From contig JASWHV010000013.1 in the NCBI GenBank assembly GCA_030760725.1, positions 34,320,699 to 34,384,698 on the forward strand: a stretch of 64,000 nt of DNA. The letters are read 5' to 3'. The stretch comes from Neostapfia colusana (lineage: Eukaryota; Streptophyta; Magnoliopsida; Poales; Poaceae). Below the pieces are notes generated by a model that was not told the origin of the DNA, made no database searches, and worked only from the letters and a program-made list of their open reading frames with translations. A program made the position numbers and the translations under genes. Below are positions 24,131-35,900 of this stretch, in pieces (the first letter of the stretch is position 1; every line of letters starts with the position of its first letter).

Positions 24131-25389
24131 TCGCTAAGGTCGAGGAGGAACCCGAAGTCCTAGACTTCGTTACTCCGGAGGAGCAGCTAGCCTACGACCA
24201 AGAGCAGCAAGGCAAGCCCCGGTTTGCATGAACCTTTTTACAAAGTTTTATTGTTTTGAGCACATACTTGAGTACCATTATTTCTTGCACTAGAGCCTTT
24301 TTGAAAATCCAAATGCATAGCCAAGAAAGCCATGGGTTGGGTTTAGGATTGCAAACCCCGTTAGCTACTGCGATGCTAAGATAGTGTAGGATTCGGTACA
24401 AGTCGAGTAGTTGGAACTACTCGTGAGCATAGGCTAGAGGCACTCGACTCGGGCTGAGATAGCACATGATATACATGGCAAGAAAGATGAGACCGAGCGG
24501 AGAGTAAGGGCAGCAGGACTTTGGGGCCTGTGTGCTGTAGCTCCACGTGTGTCGATTGAGGACCGAGCTGTGTGCGGGCCTGTTGAAGAAGCTAGAACAG
24601 TACCGAAGACCTACCGGCTATATGGGAACTGGGAAACTGATGTAACTCGGGTAGCTGGGTATTGAGGCATTGCCCGTCGTTCAGAGGGTAGGTTGAGAGC
24701 TTGAGGTGTAAATCGGCTGGCGGCACTGAGATGCGCGTGCAGAGACCTCTTGCTCGGGATGATGGGACTGGTTCAATATTTGTCTGACGGGCGAAAGGTG
24801 GTTGCGTACGGCTTCCGTGATGGTTGCTGTAGGTAACATCGAGTACGGGCATACGTGACGGGTTGTTCGGGTAACCCTGCAGGTGTAAATTGATTATAAT
24901 CGCCGTCCCTTGCGGTCAGTGAGTACCACTTTTTCACTGTACCATGACGTAGAAAGAACAGGATAGTTACATGTTAAAATGTTGCTGATTGAAAGATGGA
25001 CTTGATTGTTAATGATTTGCTGTAGTTTAGAGCTAATTAAAGTTCCTTTCAACTTTGGGCAAAGTACATGAGAGAAATGCGTTTCTTGTTTGATTGCGGC
25101 TCTCTCATGTGCCTTAGCGTAAGGTTCTCCACAACCTGCTGCTAAAATTTGAAAGTAAGGTTCCACTAAATAGGCGAGTCCTTGCAGCTTGTTTTATATC
25201 CTGTACCTATCATCCCTCATGTAGAAGTTCCATGTTTAGGAGAGACGGGTCAGTCTTGCTGAGCCTTCGTGCTCACTGCTTGTGTCTGAAGCTTTTGCAG
25301 GGTTCTATGAGGAAGGGACTCCCGAAGAGGAGGCGGAACCCCAGGAGGCGAATCCCGTCAAGTGGGAGTCGTGCACACCGCCGTGTTAG
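24131..25389 (+). CDS. LTR mini-gene, A 5' LTR copy (two downstream exons)
   Basis: Exon a is 24131-24211 (81 nt) after acceptor ATCATGTAG, ending CAAG before GCAAGC (GC-type donor). Exon b is 25301-25389 after acceptor CTTTTGCAG, ending TAG. Both junctions are phase 1; the joined frame is open for 56 residues from the first split codon. Exon a holds KVEEEPEVLDFVTPEEQLA, exon b YEEGTPEEEAEPQEANP and a C-terminus KWESCTPPC. The product would be small and strongly acidic, with no recognised domain or targeting signal. The 5' exon supplying a start codon is unresolved: exon a has no ATG. The polyadenylation signal lies 122 bp after the stop, so a transcript could start and end inside one LTR. 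Confidence 0.5.
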
Positions 25390-25510
25390 TGTGCGTGCGT
25401 GCTAGCAATGACACGTTCAAGGGCTGAACGTGAACTTGATGCATAGTCTACGCCCGTGAGTGTAGACTGGACCTATTTTGATGTAAAAATGTTCATAAAC
25501 CACTTTATGT

Positions 25511-25516
25511 AATAAA
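25511..25516 (+). terminator. Polyadenylation signal in A 5' LTR
   Basis: AATAAA within TTATGTAATAAAAG, about 100 bp before the LTR end. The 3' LTR has the same sequence. Confidence 0.5.
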
Positions 25517-25623
25517 AGTTTTGCTTCCGCTTTGTACCTTTGATGTGTGTTATTCGGTGCTGTGCAACGCAGCACCCCTCAGCGTGATCCTGGCTCGACA
25601 AGACCGTGGGGTCGTGTCAGCGC

Positions 25624-25635
25624 TGGTATCAGAGC
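25624..25635 (+). other. Primer-binding site of element A
   Basis: TGGTATCAGAGC, complementary to the 3' end of initiator tRNA-Met, four bases after the 5' LTR. It primes minus-strand DNA synthesis. Element C has the same site at 41615. Confidence 0.92.
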
Positions 25636-27045
25636 TCGCTTGAGGCTTAACGCACAACAAAGGTCATCTTTTTCAAAAATCCAGCGAGGAACGAGTTAGT
25701 AGCCCATATAAGGATGTTATTAGCGTATAGAAAGTGGCATACTAACCTATTTGTCTATGTCGGAAAATCGTGCATCTCGGGACACTTTATGTCTTGGGGG
25801 GTGCACGTAAGCGCTGTCCACCAGTGCGCACAAGCTGAAGGGTGGAGCCCCACGGGTGGCAGGCAACCCGACTCTTCATGTCGTTTGGGGTATTCGAGCA
25901 ATGTCTGTCCCTAGCATGCGTGGTGCAATTTGGGAGACCCCGTCACGTGGTCTGAAACGTGAACACGTAACTCAAGGCGTGTTTGGCTTGAGAACATCCG
26001 GGCGAGTGATGACGGCCGGGTGTACGGACTGTATGGATACCGGGCTCGGTGTGCAGCCGAGTCTGACGATTGTTTGAGTTTCTGTAGGTAGTATAAACAA
26101 GAAATGCTAGACGTGTAGCATTCGTGTGCGAGTGATGTTTAGTGCCACTGACATAACGAAGCCGGCTAAGTCCGGTATAGGTTTTTCTTTGTGAGGACGT
26201 AGTACCGACATGATCTGGTGACGCATCGACGTCACACCCCACTAAATGAACAACTACATTATGAAACTTGAAGGTTTTGATCCAAAGCACTAAAACTTGA
26301 TGTAACTCTTTCCCTTAATCAGGATATTCAAAGTTAACAAGTTTTCAACTTATAGGTTGCTAAGGACAGAGCACTCTGTTTTCAGCTGAATTTAAGCTGA
26401 AGTTAATCAGAGGTTATAGGTTGAGTTCTTTCGAGGTTGGGGTTCATATGATACATTTGTGGAAAGCCTTGGAAGGTCTTCACAACTTTTCTGTTGAGGT
26501 CCAGAGGTGTTTCAACCCTTAACCAATCGAAAAATACAGTAGAGTTGAAACTGTCCAGAAAACAGGGCAGAGCAAAGACTCTCTGTAAACTCTCTGTAAA
26601 TTGGGTATAACTTCCTGCATAAAAATCTAAAAATAGAAACGGAGGTAGTTCTGAAAAGCTTATGAGATGGGTTACAACTTTGTAATAGAATGTTTTGTCA
26701 GATTGGGGGTAGAATTAACTGGAATTCTTGGATCAAATCAGTGCCTAAAGCAGGGAGGTGCTGTCCAATTTTCTCCAGAAATTCTGTTAATTTTGACATC
26801 TCATAACTTTTGAACCGTGACAGATCTTAGGCCAAGCAAACACTTTCTGGAAAGCTATTGAAGTTAGCTTTAACTTTGATGTTGAGCTCCAGAATTAGTT
26901 TTGCTCTAGTATGGCCTAAATCAGGTTGAAATGGAAACTGGTCACGGCTGTCATGCAGACAGCAGATCAGCAGTCAAAATTGTTTAAATTTGAACTGTAT
27001 TTCCAAGTTTTGTGGCTTTAATAACATGTCTTATGTTATAACTCA
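25636..27045 (+). other. Leader of element A, no gene recognised
   Basis: About 1.4 kb between primer site and orf0. The first 650 bp resemble the D leader (1-652, opposite strand). The rest is AT-rich with repeated phrases such as CAGAGCACTCTGT (about 26367; related text near 58-70). Expected to contain packaging and dimerisation signals, which I cannot locate. No convincing ORF. Confidence 0.6.
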
Positions 27046-28040
27046 ATGGTTTACTGTTTAAATAAATATTTGACATTTCTCAAATATATTTTTACAGATG
27101 ACAGCAGACAAACAGTTGGAGAACGGGTGGGTGGTGTCCCACTGTTCTCACCGCAGCGGCTATCCGGAAGCATTGTGGCAAATGCTTCAATATTTCGGTA
27201 CGACCAAATGCCGCAGTACTTCGCCAAGGAAGAAGGCGAGGAGGGGAATAAGACGTGGACAATCCATGTCGAGGTTCCTGCAGGACCTACGCCACCCGGG
27301 TGGGCGCCGTTCACCGTCACGGTGAGAGGTAGACAACCCAAGGGAATGTGGCAAGTGGCAGCCCGTGACACCATGTCACGTTTCTGCCAACTACACGTGC
27401 AGGCTATGGAGGGCACTCCTTACGCGCTCATTCCGGTGGAGGGACGGGCTCAGCATGTGTGGGAAGGGAGGTACCGGGGGCAGCCGATCCGGGTTGCACA
27501 AGGTACAACCCCGCGGAGGCAAATCTTAGCCTCCAGATGAGTGCGGGAAACGCCGTGATGGACAGCCAAGCTGTTCATACAGAGCATCTCGCCGCAAAGC
27601 TCAAGGAGAGAACAATCCTTGGAGACCATTTGGAGAGTGCTCACAGCGCACTCCGCAATGTGCTCCTTCCGACGCTCAAGCGACTGAATGAACAGCATAA
27701 TCAGTTGCATCGTGTGAAGAAGGGGAAGAAGAAAAGCCATATCGACATCGCTGCGTTACAAGAGCTGGTGCAGACTTTAACCCAGAAGAATGAGGATCTT
27801 ATTCAAAAGCGAGACGACGCTATTGAGGAAGGGCAAGGCTGGGAAGAAGACTACAACCAGGCCATGGACGAGGTGCATGCATTGCAGGACCTCGTACCTC
27901 CGGTATTGGGCATACCGGTGGTCTTGGGCCTTCCAGCAATAGGAGAACCCGAGATGGGAGAAGAGGTGGTAGATCCAGAGCCACCAGCAGAGGTACAGGA
28001 GGAGGACGACCCTCAGGAGGTCGAGTTCTACTCCGAGTAG
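27046..28040 (+). pseudogene. Element A orf0, two overlapping frames
   Basis: Extra ORF upstream of gag, function unknown. Frame 1 (27046-27540) contains PQYFAKEEGEEGNKTWTIHV, then FTVTVRGR and GMWQVAARDTMSRFCQLHVQ, a possible beta-beta-alpha layout like the second half of a double-stranded-RNA-binding domain. The protein then appears to continue in another frame (27459-28040) as an alpha-helical coiled-coil-like stretch (EHLAAKLKERTILGDHLES; ALQELVQTLTQKNEDLIQKR) and an acidic tail ending EVEFYSE. A frameshift therefore lies between 27459 and 27540. An extra ORF before gag is known from some plant gypsy elements, including rice RIRE3/RIRE8-type elements as far as I recall. The start codon is uncertain. 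Confidence 0.65.
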
Positions 28041-28310
28041 GGGGTTACAGTTGCCAAGTAGGGCAGCTAGAGTAGTGTAACCCAACTTTTGTAATCAGTG
28101 ACATGTCGTGTAGGCAGTAGCGTATGTATAGGTAGTGACGACATGAGCACAACTTCTCGGAGACCCGAGAATAATGTATCTTGTATAAAGTTTATACTTT
28201 ATCAATATATGTGAATGTTGTGCAAATTATTCATGTGTCACTTCAATACCTACTGTTGCATGGAATTTTAAGTATGACATGTGCTAATCGCTGCTTTTTT
28301 GAATTTCAGA
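28041..28310 (+). other. orf0-gag spacer, possible intron
   Basis: Non-coding 270 bp between the orf0 stop and gag. It ends in a pyrimidine-rich stretch and TTTGAATTTCAG immediately before gag codons that lack their own ATG (ITRTRANPD). That pattern suggests gag is reached by splicing or reinitiation; a donor was not identified. Confidence 0.4.
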
Positions 28311-30975
28311 ATTACTCGTACTCGTGCCAACCCAGACGTTGGGGGTACTAGCCAAGGGGAGATACCTCCCAACCGCCTCCCGAGGACTCTTCGGGACAGC
28401 AGCAGCAACAACAGCAACAGCGAACACTGCCACCGCCACCGCCAACGGTTACATTGGCCGACATCGTTGCGGCAATGGCGGATTCTCATCAGCAGCACAC
28501 GGAGTTGCTGCAAACTCTCATTGCCAATATGTCTCGCCCAGAGAGACGTCAAGACCGTGAGGAGCATCAACAGAGCTCCTACTCCTACTTCCTAGCGACT
28601 CATCCCCCAGTATTCTCAAGGGCGGATGAACCTCTCGACGCCGACAATTGGCTCCGCGCGATAGAGATGTAATTCGGGCTGCTCCAGATAAGCGAGCAGC
28701 GCAAGATTCAGTTCGCGGTCCAGCAGCTCCAAGGATCCGCAAGCGCGTGGTGGGCAAACTTTTGTGCTTCACAGCCCACTGACCGAGTTATGACCTGGAC
28801 GGAGTTCCGGACGGCCTTCAAGGCCTATCGTATACCGCAAGGTCTGATGAAGAGGAAGACACAGGAATTTCTACACCTGCAGCAAGGGAGCAGGAACGCG
28901 CTGGAGTACTCCAGGGCGTTCAATGATCTCGCGCTCTACGCGTCGTATCACGCTGATACTGACGAGAAGCGGCGGGACCACTTTTACCAGGGGCTTAACC
29001 CGCTCCTGAAGGACAAATTGGTGATGTTCAATCGCGGCAGCCTCAACAACATCATTGATGCTGCGATTGTTCAGGAGGACTCCGGCAAGGAGTTAGCGGC
29101 GGCGGAGAGAAAGCGAAGCGTGCCACAAAGCAGCGGAGAAGGAGGTGGTCCTTCTCAGAAGTTTCGGATGGTGAATCGCCCACCGTCAGGTCCACGCTGG
29201 CAGCCACCCCAGAGGTCGATGCCGTTCCGCAGTCGGCCGTACTCTTCACGGGCATTCAGGCCGGCACTGCCAGTACCACCTCCGCAACAACAACAGCAGC
29301 ATCGGGCGATGCCATGCTCGTATGCACCTCAGCAGCGCATGCCGGGCTTTCGTCCCCCGAGCACCACACAAGCAGCGGCCACATGTTACAAGTGTGGTCG
29401 TCCAAGACACTTTGCCAGCAGTTGTCCGGAGCGGCAAGGCGGCGGAGTTGCACCACCGTTTCTGGGGAGGAATCAACCCTGCAACCCTACTAATGCGCGG
29501 CGTGCAAACCCTAGGCCTGGCACCATCCATCAGCTTGCCATAGAGGACGTGCCGGAGGGTGAGCCAATCCTTGCGGGTATGTTCCAACTCCACCAGCATC
29601 CCGCCATAGTATTGTTTGATTCAGGCACCACACATAATTTTATTAGCCAAGCTTTCATTGCTAAACACAGCTTGCAAATACTACCCACCGATAGTCCATA
29701 TTTAATTTGTTCACCGGGTGGGAAGATTTCAGCAAGTGTAATGGTTTATAAAGCACCATTATGCTTAGCGGGTAGAGTCTACCCCACGTCTCTCATCATG
29801 TTAGAGGGACAAAAGATCGATGTCATCCTAGGGATGTCGTGGTTAAACCGCCACGGCGCTGTTTTAGACACCGTCCTTCGAGTCGTGCACTTAAACTTAG
29901 AAGTGCACGGATCTCACTCCTTATTTCTGGACAGTCCAGAAATAAAACTTCCAAGTGTCTATCAGTCCACAACCATCAGATTGGAAGATATTCCAGTGGT
30001 CCGAGGGTTCCCTGATGTATTCCCGGATGATTTGCCGGGGATGCCGCCTGATAGAGAGGTGGAGTTCAAGATTGAACTTGCGCCGGGAACCATGCCAATA
30101 TCACGAAGGCCGTACAAGATGGCGCCCAAGGAGTTGGCTGAACTGAAGACTCAACTAACGGACCTCCTGGAGAAGGGTTTTATTAGGCCGGGCTCCTCGC
30201 CATGGGGCTGTTCGGCATTATTTGTAAAGAAGAAGGATGAGACGTTGCGGCTTTGCATAGACTATCATCCATTAAATGCCATAACCATCAAGAACAAGTA
30301 CCCGTTGCCACGGATCGACATGTTGTTTGATCAGTTGGTCGAAGCAAAGATCTTTTCCAAGATGGACTTAAGATCCGGGTACCATCAGATTAAGATACGG
30401 GCTGAGGATATTCCGAAGACGGCTTTCTCGGCGAGGTACGGACTTTATGAGTACCTGGTCATGTCCTTCGGCCTCACCAATGCTCCAGCTCACTTCATGT
30501 ATTTGATGAATTTGGTATTCATGCCGGAGCTGGACAAGTTTGTCGTGGTCTTCATCGACGACATACTGGTATATTCCAAGTCAGAGGAAGATCACAAGAA
30601 ACATCTGCGTATAGTCTTGCAACGGCTGCGGGATCACAAGCTATACGCAAAATTCAGCAAGTGCGAATTCTGGATATCGCAAGTGCCTTTTCTCGGGCAT
30701 ATCATCTCAGCGGATGGTATCGCTGTAGACCCGAGCAAGATCACTCAAGTGCTGAATTGGAAATCCCTGAGGACTATTCACGAGGTACGGAGTTTCCTCG
30801 GACTCGCGGGATATTATCGGAGGTTCATTCTGAACTTCTCGAAGATTGCCAAGCGTATGACGGAGCTGCTGAAGAAGGCTACCAAATATGTTTGGAGTCC
30901 AACGAGTGAAGAAGCATTCAAGGCTTTAGTCAAGCACCTGATATCAGCACCGGTTTTGGCGCAACCAGACAACAA
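28311..30975 (+). pseudogene. Element A gag-protease-RT
   Basis: Gag starts without ATG. It suffers a frameshift near 28375 (before a Gln/Pro tract) and a TAA at 28670-28672, then is open from 28673 to a frameshift near 30972. Gag capsid motifs: WWANF, LQQGSRNALEYSRAFNDLA. Nucleocapsid CCHC CYKCGRPRHFASSC near 29385. Protease active site LFDSGTTHNFIS (about 29607) and ILGMSWLNRHGAVLD. RT: KMDLRSGYHQIKI, GLTNAPAHFMYLM and catalytic FIDDILVYS (about 30552) intact. The 3' break is an extra A in an AAAA run at about 30973, just before the RNase H catalytic Asp. Apart from three lesions the polyprotein core is well preserved. Confidence 0.93.
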
Positions 30976-32539
30976 AACCGTTCGATGTGTACTGCGATGC
31001 ATCCGGCATTGGGCTCGGATGTGTGCTGATTCAAGACCGAAGAGTGGTCGCGTATGGATCACGGCAGCTTAGAAACCATGAGCAGAATTATCCAACCCAC
31101 GACTTGGAGCTCGCTGCCGTGGTACTTGCACTGAAAATGTGGAGGCACTACCTACTCGGTAACCTCGTACATCTATATACCGACCACAAAAGCCTCAAGT
31201 ACATATTCACTCAGAAGGAGCTGAACATGAGGCAGCGAAGATGGTTGGAACTGATAAAGGATTACGAAATAGAGATCCATTATCATCCGGGCAAGGCGAA
31301 CATAGTGGCAGATGCGCTGAGCCGCAAGTCACACGTCAACAATCTGATCATCACACCGTTGGAAGAGAGCGAACCACCACAGCATGTGATTCCACACGGA
31401 GCTCTCTACAACCTAGCTTTGATCCCCACCCTCCTTGAAGAGATAGCGGCGGCTCAGAAACATGACAAGGGCATGTCGCATTTGCGGAGACATGTAGACA
31501 GTGGGGAGCTGAAATGTTTCTGGAAAGACGGAGACGGCGTCCTATGGTTCGAGGACCGGATCGTCGTACCCCGTAAACCGGAGTTACGGAAGAAAATTCT
31601 TGATGAGGCTCACTTATCAAAATTTTCTATTCACCCCGGCAGCAACAAAATGTATCAAGAACTCAGAAGCAAGTTTTGGTGGACACGGATGAAGCGGGAG
31701 ATCGCAAAGTACGTGTCCGAGTGTGATACACATGTCGAAGGGTGAAGGCAGATCATATGCGGAAACCGGGACTGCTACAACCTCTGGGCGTTCCTTCCTG
31801 GACGTGGGAGGATGTCAGCATGGATTTCGTCATCGGTTTACCCACCACATTTCAGAAACATGATTCTGTGTGGGTAATCATCGACCGACTCACCAAAGTT
31901 GCCCATTTCATCCTGGTCAACACAAACTACAACGCCAAGAAGTACGCTGAACTGTACATCTCACGGATCCTATGCTTGTACGGCGTACCCCGTACCATCA
32001 TATCGGATCGGGGCACTTTATTTGTGTCCCATTTTTGGGAGCAGCTGCACACTGCATTGGGGACAAAGCTGATCCATAGTTCAGCGTACCACCCGCAGAC
32101 GGATGGGCAAACCGAGCGGGTAAATCAGATCTTAGAAGACATGCTACGAGCTTGCGCTATCAACCACGGCAAGAATTGGGATGATCACTTGCCGTTAACT
32201 GAGTTCTCGTACAACAATAGGTACCAAGCCAGCATCAAGATGGTGCCTTATGAGGCACTATGCGGGAGGAAATGCCGCACACCACTGAATTGGTGTGAGT
32301 CTGGCGAAAGGGTTACCTTCGGGATTGACCTTGTCAACAACGCGGAAGAAAAGGTTCGACTGATTCAAGTGAACCAGAAAGACGTCCAATCCCGTCAGAA
32401 ACAGTATGCGGACCGGAGAAGACACCCATTACAATTCAAAGTTGGGGATCACGTATACCTACGTGTGTCTCCAATGAAGGGTGTAAACAGATTCAGGGTG
32501 AGAGGAAAGTTGGCACCCCGATTCATCGGTCCATTCTAG
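30976..32539 (+). pseudogene. Element A RNase H and integrase
   Basis: RNase H reads YCDASGIGLGCVLIQ, HDLELAAVVLAL, YTDHKSLKYIFT and ADALSRK, with all four catalytic acids present. The integrase zinc domain has its His pair (AHLSKFSIHPG) but a 2-nt insertion near 31731 shifts frame inside the CX2C pair (ECDTH). The core resumes at 31742 with MDFVIGLP, IISDRG and QTDGQTERVNQ (the D,D-E triad), then the GPF motif region (RGKLAPRFIGPF) and an in-frame TAG at 32537-32539. Integrates the element cDNA in a functional relative. Confidence 0.92.
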
Positions 32540-32875
32540 ATTACCGAAAGATGTGGATCAGTAGCATACCGACTGAGACTACTAGAAGCACTTTCCGTTG
32601 TGCACGAAGTATTTCACATTTCCCAGCTGAGGAAGTGTCTTAAGCTATCAACTAGCGTTCAGCTGGAGGACATTGAAGCACTGCAACCGGATCTCACCTA
32701 TCGGGAGGAACCGGTTCAGATTATTGACAAGAAGGTCCGAACCACACACAACCGTACGTTGTGGTTCTACAAAGTTCTATGGAGTAATCACTTCGTGGAC
32801 GAAGTGACATGTGAGAGCGAAGGATTTCTTCGCATTAACTACCCCGACTTTTTCACGTCGCATATCCGGTAATTT
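32540..32875 (+). pseudogene. Element A chromodomain-like integrase tail
   Basis: Same frame as the integrase core, after one stop. It has the typical EVFHISQLRKCL junction, DLTYREEPVQIIDKK and a degenerate chromodomain (TLWFYKVLWSNH..VTCESEGFL). In chromoviruses this tail is thought to direct integration to modified chromatin. Ends TAA. Beyond it another frame reads DEILLRGG into the polypurine tract. Confidence 0.85.
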
Positions 32876-32928
32876 TTCACCGTCCTCTCTCTCATTTTCA
32901 CCTTATAATCTAAGGACGAGATTCTTTT

Positions 32929-32944
32929 AAGGGGGGGGGGGGAA
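32929..32944 (+). other. Polypurine tract of element A
   Basis: AA, twelve G, AA immediately before the 3' LTR. It primes plus-strand DNA synthesis. It follows GGACGAGATTCTTTTAAG, a block shared with B, C and E. Confidence 0.85.
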
Positions 32945-35900
32945 TGTAAGGGCCTCAGTTTTTGACACATGTTGAAGTGTCATCACCACACACACACCAC
33001 ATTTTGAGAAAATTGATAAACACATTTGAAGAGCAAGTAACCACCATCAACATGCTCATTAGAGAATAAACTCACATATTGCAAAAGTGGTATTTCCCCA
33101 CATGTGATATACAGGGGCTGGGCATATGAAAACTCTTACATGGTACTAGGAATGTCCATGCCAAGTTCCACCCAAATTCAAAACCTTTTTGAGGTAATTT
33201 TGATTTTTGGGTGTAGCTAGAAAGAGGGCAGTTTGAAACTACATTCAAATTCAAACTGTTTTTATCCCATGAATTCAAAAGTGGGAGACATATTCTTACT
33301 CAGCACATTTTTGTGAGCTCACACTCCAATTTTCACTCCATTTGGAGTTGATCTTGACATGAGCTAAGTGGGGCAAATTCAAACCTTATTTGAATTTCAA
33401 ACTAAACATGTGCTCAAATTTATCCAAACGAAAACCAAATTGAATTCTAACCAATTCAAATGGCTCAGGGGTGAATAATTTGAATCACCATGGGCATTTT
33501 GGGGCTTACTGTTTACAACAGTGATGAGGAGTTAATCTTAGAGGTTAAAATGGGGGTGGGACCCACCTGTCATTGGCTGCTGAAGACTTGCAACCGAAGC
33601 ATGGACTTTGCCTCTGCCGGTTCAATGCCACCAAGGGCAGCTGTGATCGCCACCGAGGAGGAGCAGGGCCACCAGCTGTTTCCCGCTTCCACACGCGAGC
33701 CCAAGGGCGGTTCCGGGGGCCTCTTAAGGCGCTCCACCGAGGCAAGCATCGCTCGCTTCCTCCTCTCCAGTGAACACCGAGCCTCCGGCCTTCCGCCTCT
33801 CTGCTCGATCGGGAAACCACGAAAACATCGTGCCCCCTCCTTCCCCGAGCTGCTAGGCAACACCCTGAGGTCACACTCCACTTCCCCGACGCCAAGAACC
33901 CCGAGCTCCGGCCTCCCTTGCCCGAGAACGATCACCATAGCGGCAACCTAACCTCAGCCGAAGGTCAGGCGTTCGTGGACAGCGTTCCACAGGGGCTTTC
34001 ACGGTCCAGCAAGAGTGGCAGCAAGAGTGTGCGACCACCGTGTTGCTCTCCTCCATGTCTTGAAGCAAACCGTGAAACAACCGCTATGAATTTCCAGATT
34101 TTGCTCCGGCGGCCTTAAACCGAGCTTCCGGTACGGATTCGTCGAATTCTCGCTCTATGATGCTTCTTTAGTTATCAAATCTTGCACATAGGCACTGGAC
34201 TAGCCGGCGATCAGTTTCTTTTCTGCATCCGTGGTATGAAACCGACTAGGAGTGACGATCGAGGGCATTCATGGCGAGCACGATCGGTCACACGGTGCTG
34301 ACCGACTTGCCGTCATCTTTGAACACTTCTGACACCTTGTCGAGCTTCCTAGAGGTGTACTGATGCTGTAGAACCGATTATTCGAAGTTTTGGCGGGTTA
34401 GAACCCACGGCCGACGGCGCCGAACCTCAACCAAGGACGCCGCACGTCGCCGGGCTATTTCCGGTCACCGCCAGCTCGAACTGACCCCACAGACGTGCTC
34501 CTCGACGTCGACAACCCCCTGGCGGCGAGTTTCAAACCATGTGATATCCGGCAGCGGCAAGCCGGTGAGCTCCGGCGATGGGAGGCGGCGCGGGCGCGAG
34601 GGCGCGTCGGGAGGAAGACGAAGCCTGCTGGCCCACGTGTCAGCGACTTAAAAATTCAAATCAGGATCGGGTGCAGCTGGGATCTGTTGTGCTGGCGTGC
34701 AGGAACCCCGCAGACCATGGTGTGCCGACGCATCAGTGCGCAACACGTGTCCCTGTGGCCCACCCGCAAGTTTAAACTTTTCCCTGATTTTCAGATTTCC
34801 TTCAAACTTCAAATACTCATAACTTGGGCTAGAAAGCTCCAAATCGAGTGAACCAAATTTTTTGTATTCATCTCTCTGAGCACTATCCAGCAAATCAAGT
34901 TTCACTTCATGAAAATCTTAATTTCTCCAGAATTAATTCCTCAAAATTTAAAATGTTTGGAATTTTAACTGGAGAATCCCTTGGAGGAAAGTTCTGAAAT
35001 TTTGCTGGGATGTTCACCAAAATATACCTGAACTACCATAAAAATTTCAGGTACATTTGAGCTCATTTGATCCACCTAATGGTGTGATTACTGAAACTGT
35101 TCCAGAGAAAATAGAAAATGTTCAGAATTTTCCCTGAAATTGTTTAGCTCATATCTTTAGCTAGAAACCTTCAAATTAAGTGAGACAAACTCCATTAGAA
35201 CCCACTGAAAATCTAGTTTTCATAAAGTCATAGTTTGTTTCATGAAAATCCTTAGAACACCCTAAAAGCCTTCAATTAAGGTCAAGTGCATAATTAATTG
35301 TGGAGGGCTCAAATGAGCTTTGCTGCAACTAAAACTTGACCAAGTCTCTGTTTAGGTTGTAACCAAGCCACAGTAAAAGATTCAGTCATTGGGTCTGTCT
35401 AGTAAGAGTTATAGACTTCACAAGTTTAAATTCAATCAAATGCATTTAAATTAATACACATACTTGTATATCATGTAGTCGCTAAGGTCGAGGAGGAACC
35501 CAAAGTCCTAGACTTTGTTACTCCGGAGGAGAAGCTAGCCTACGACCAAGAGCAGCAAGGCAAGCCCCGGTTTGCATTAACCTTTTTACAAAGTTTTATT
35601 GTTTTGAGCACTTACTTGAGTACCATTATTTCTTGCACTGGAGTCTTGTTGAAAATCCAAATGCACAGCCAAGAAAGGCATGGGTTGGGTTTAGGATTGC
35701 AAACCCCGTTAGCTACTGCAATGCTAAGATAGTGTAGGATTCGGTACAAGTCGAGTAGTTGGAACTACTCGTGAGCATAGGCTAGAGGCACTCGACTCGG
35801 GTAGAGATAGCACATGATACACATGGCAAGAAAGATGAGACCGAGCGGAGAGTAAGGGCAGCAGGACTTTGGGGCCTGTGTGCTGTAGCTCCGCTTGTGT

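Larger units (their letters stand above)
21581..25619 (+). repeat. Element A 5' LTR
   Basis: 4039 bp, TGTAAGGGCC..GGTCGTGTCA. AT-rich start, GC-rich block at about 22240-23300, AT-rich middle, mini-gene exons at 24131-24211 and 25301-25389, polyadenylation signal AATAAA at 25511-25516. No clear TATA box was found. Confidence 0.95.

Noticed and set aside
25624..25635. tRNA gene fragment
   Set aside because: Only the 12-base primer-binding match to tRNA-Met directly after an LTR; no tRNA body.
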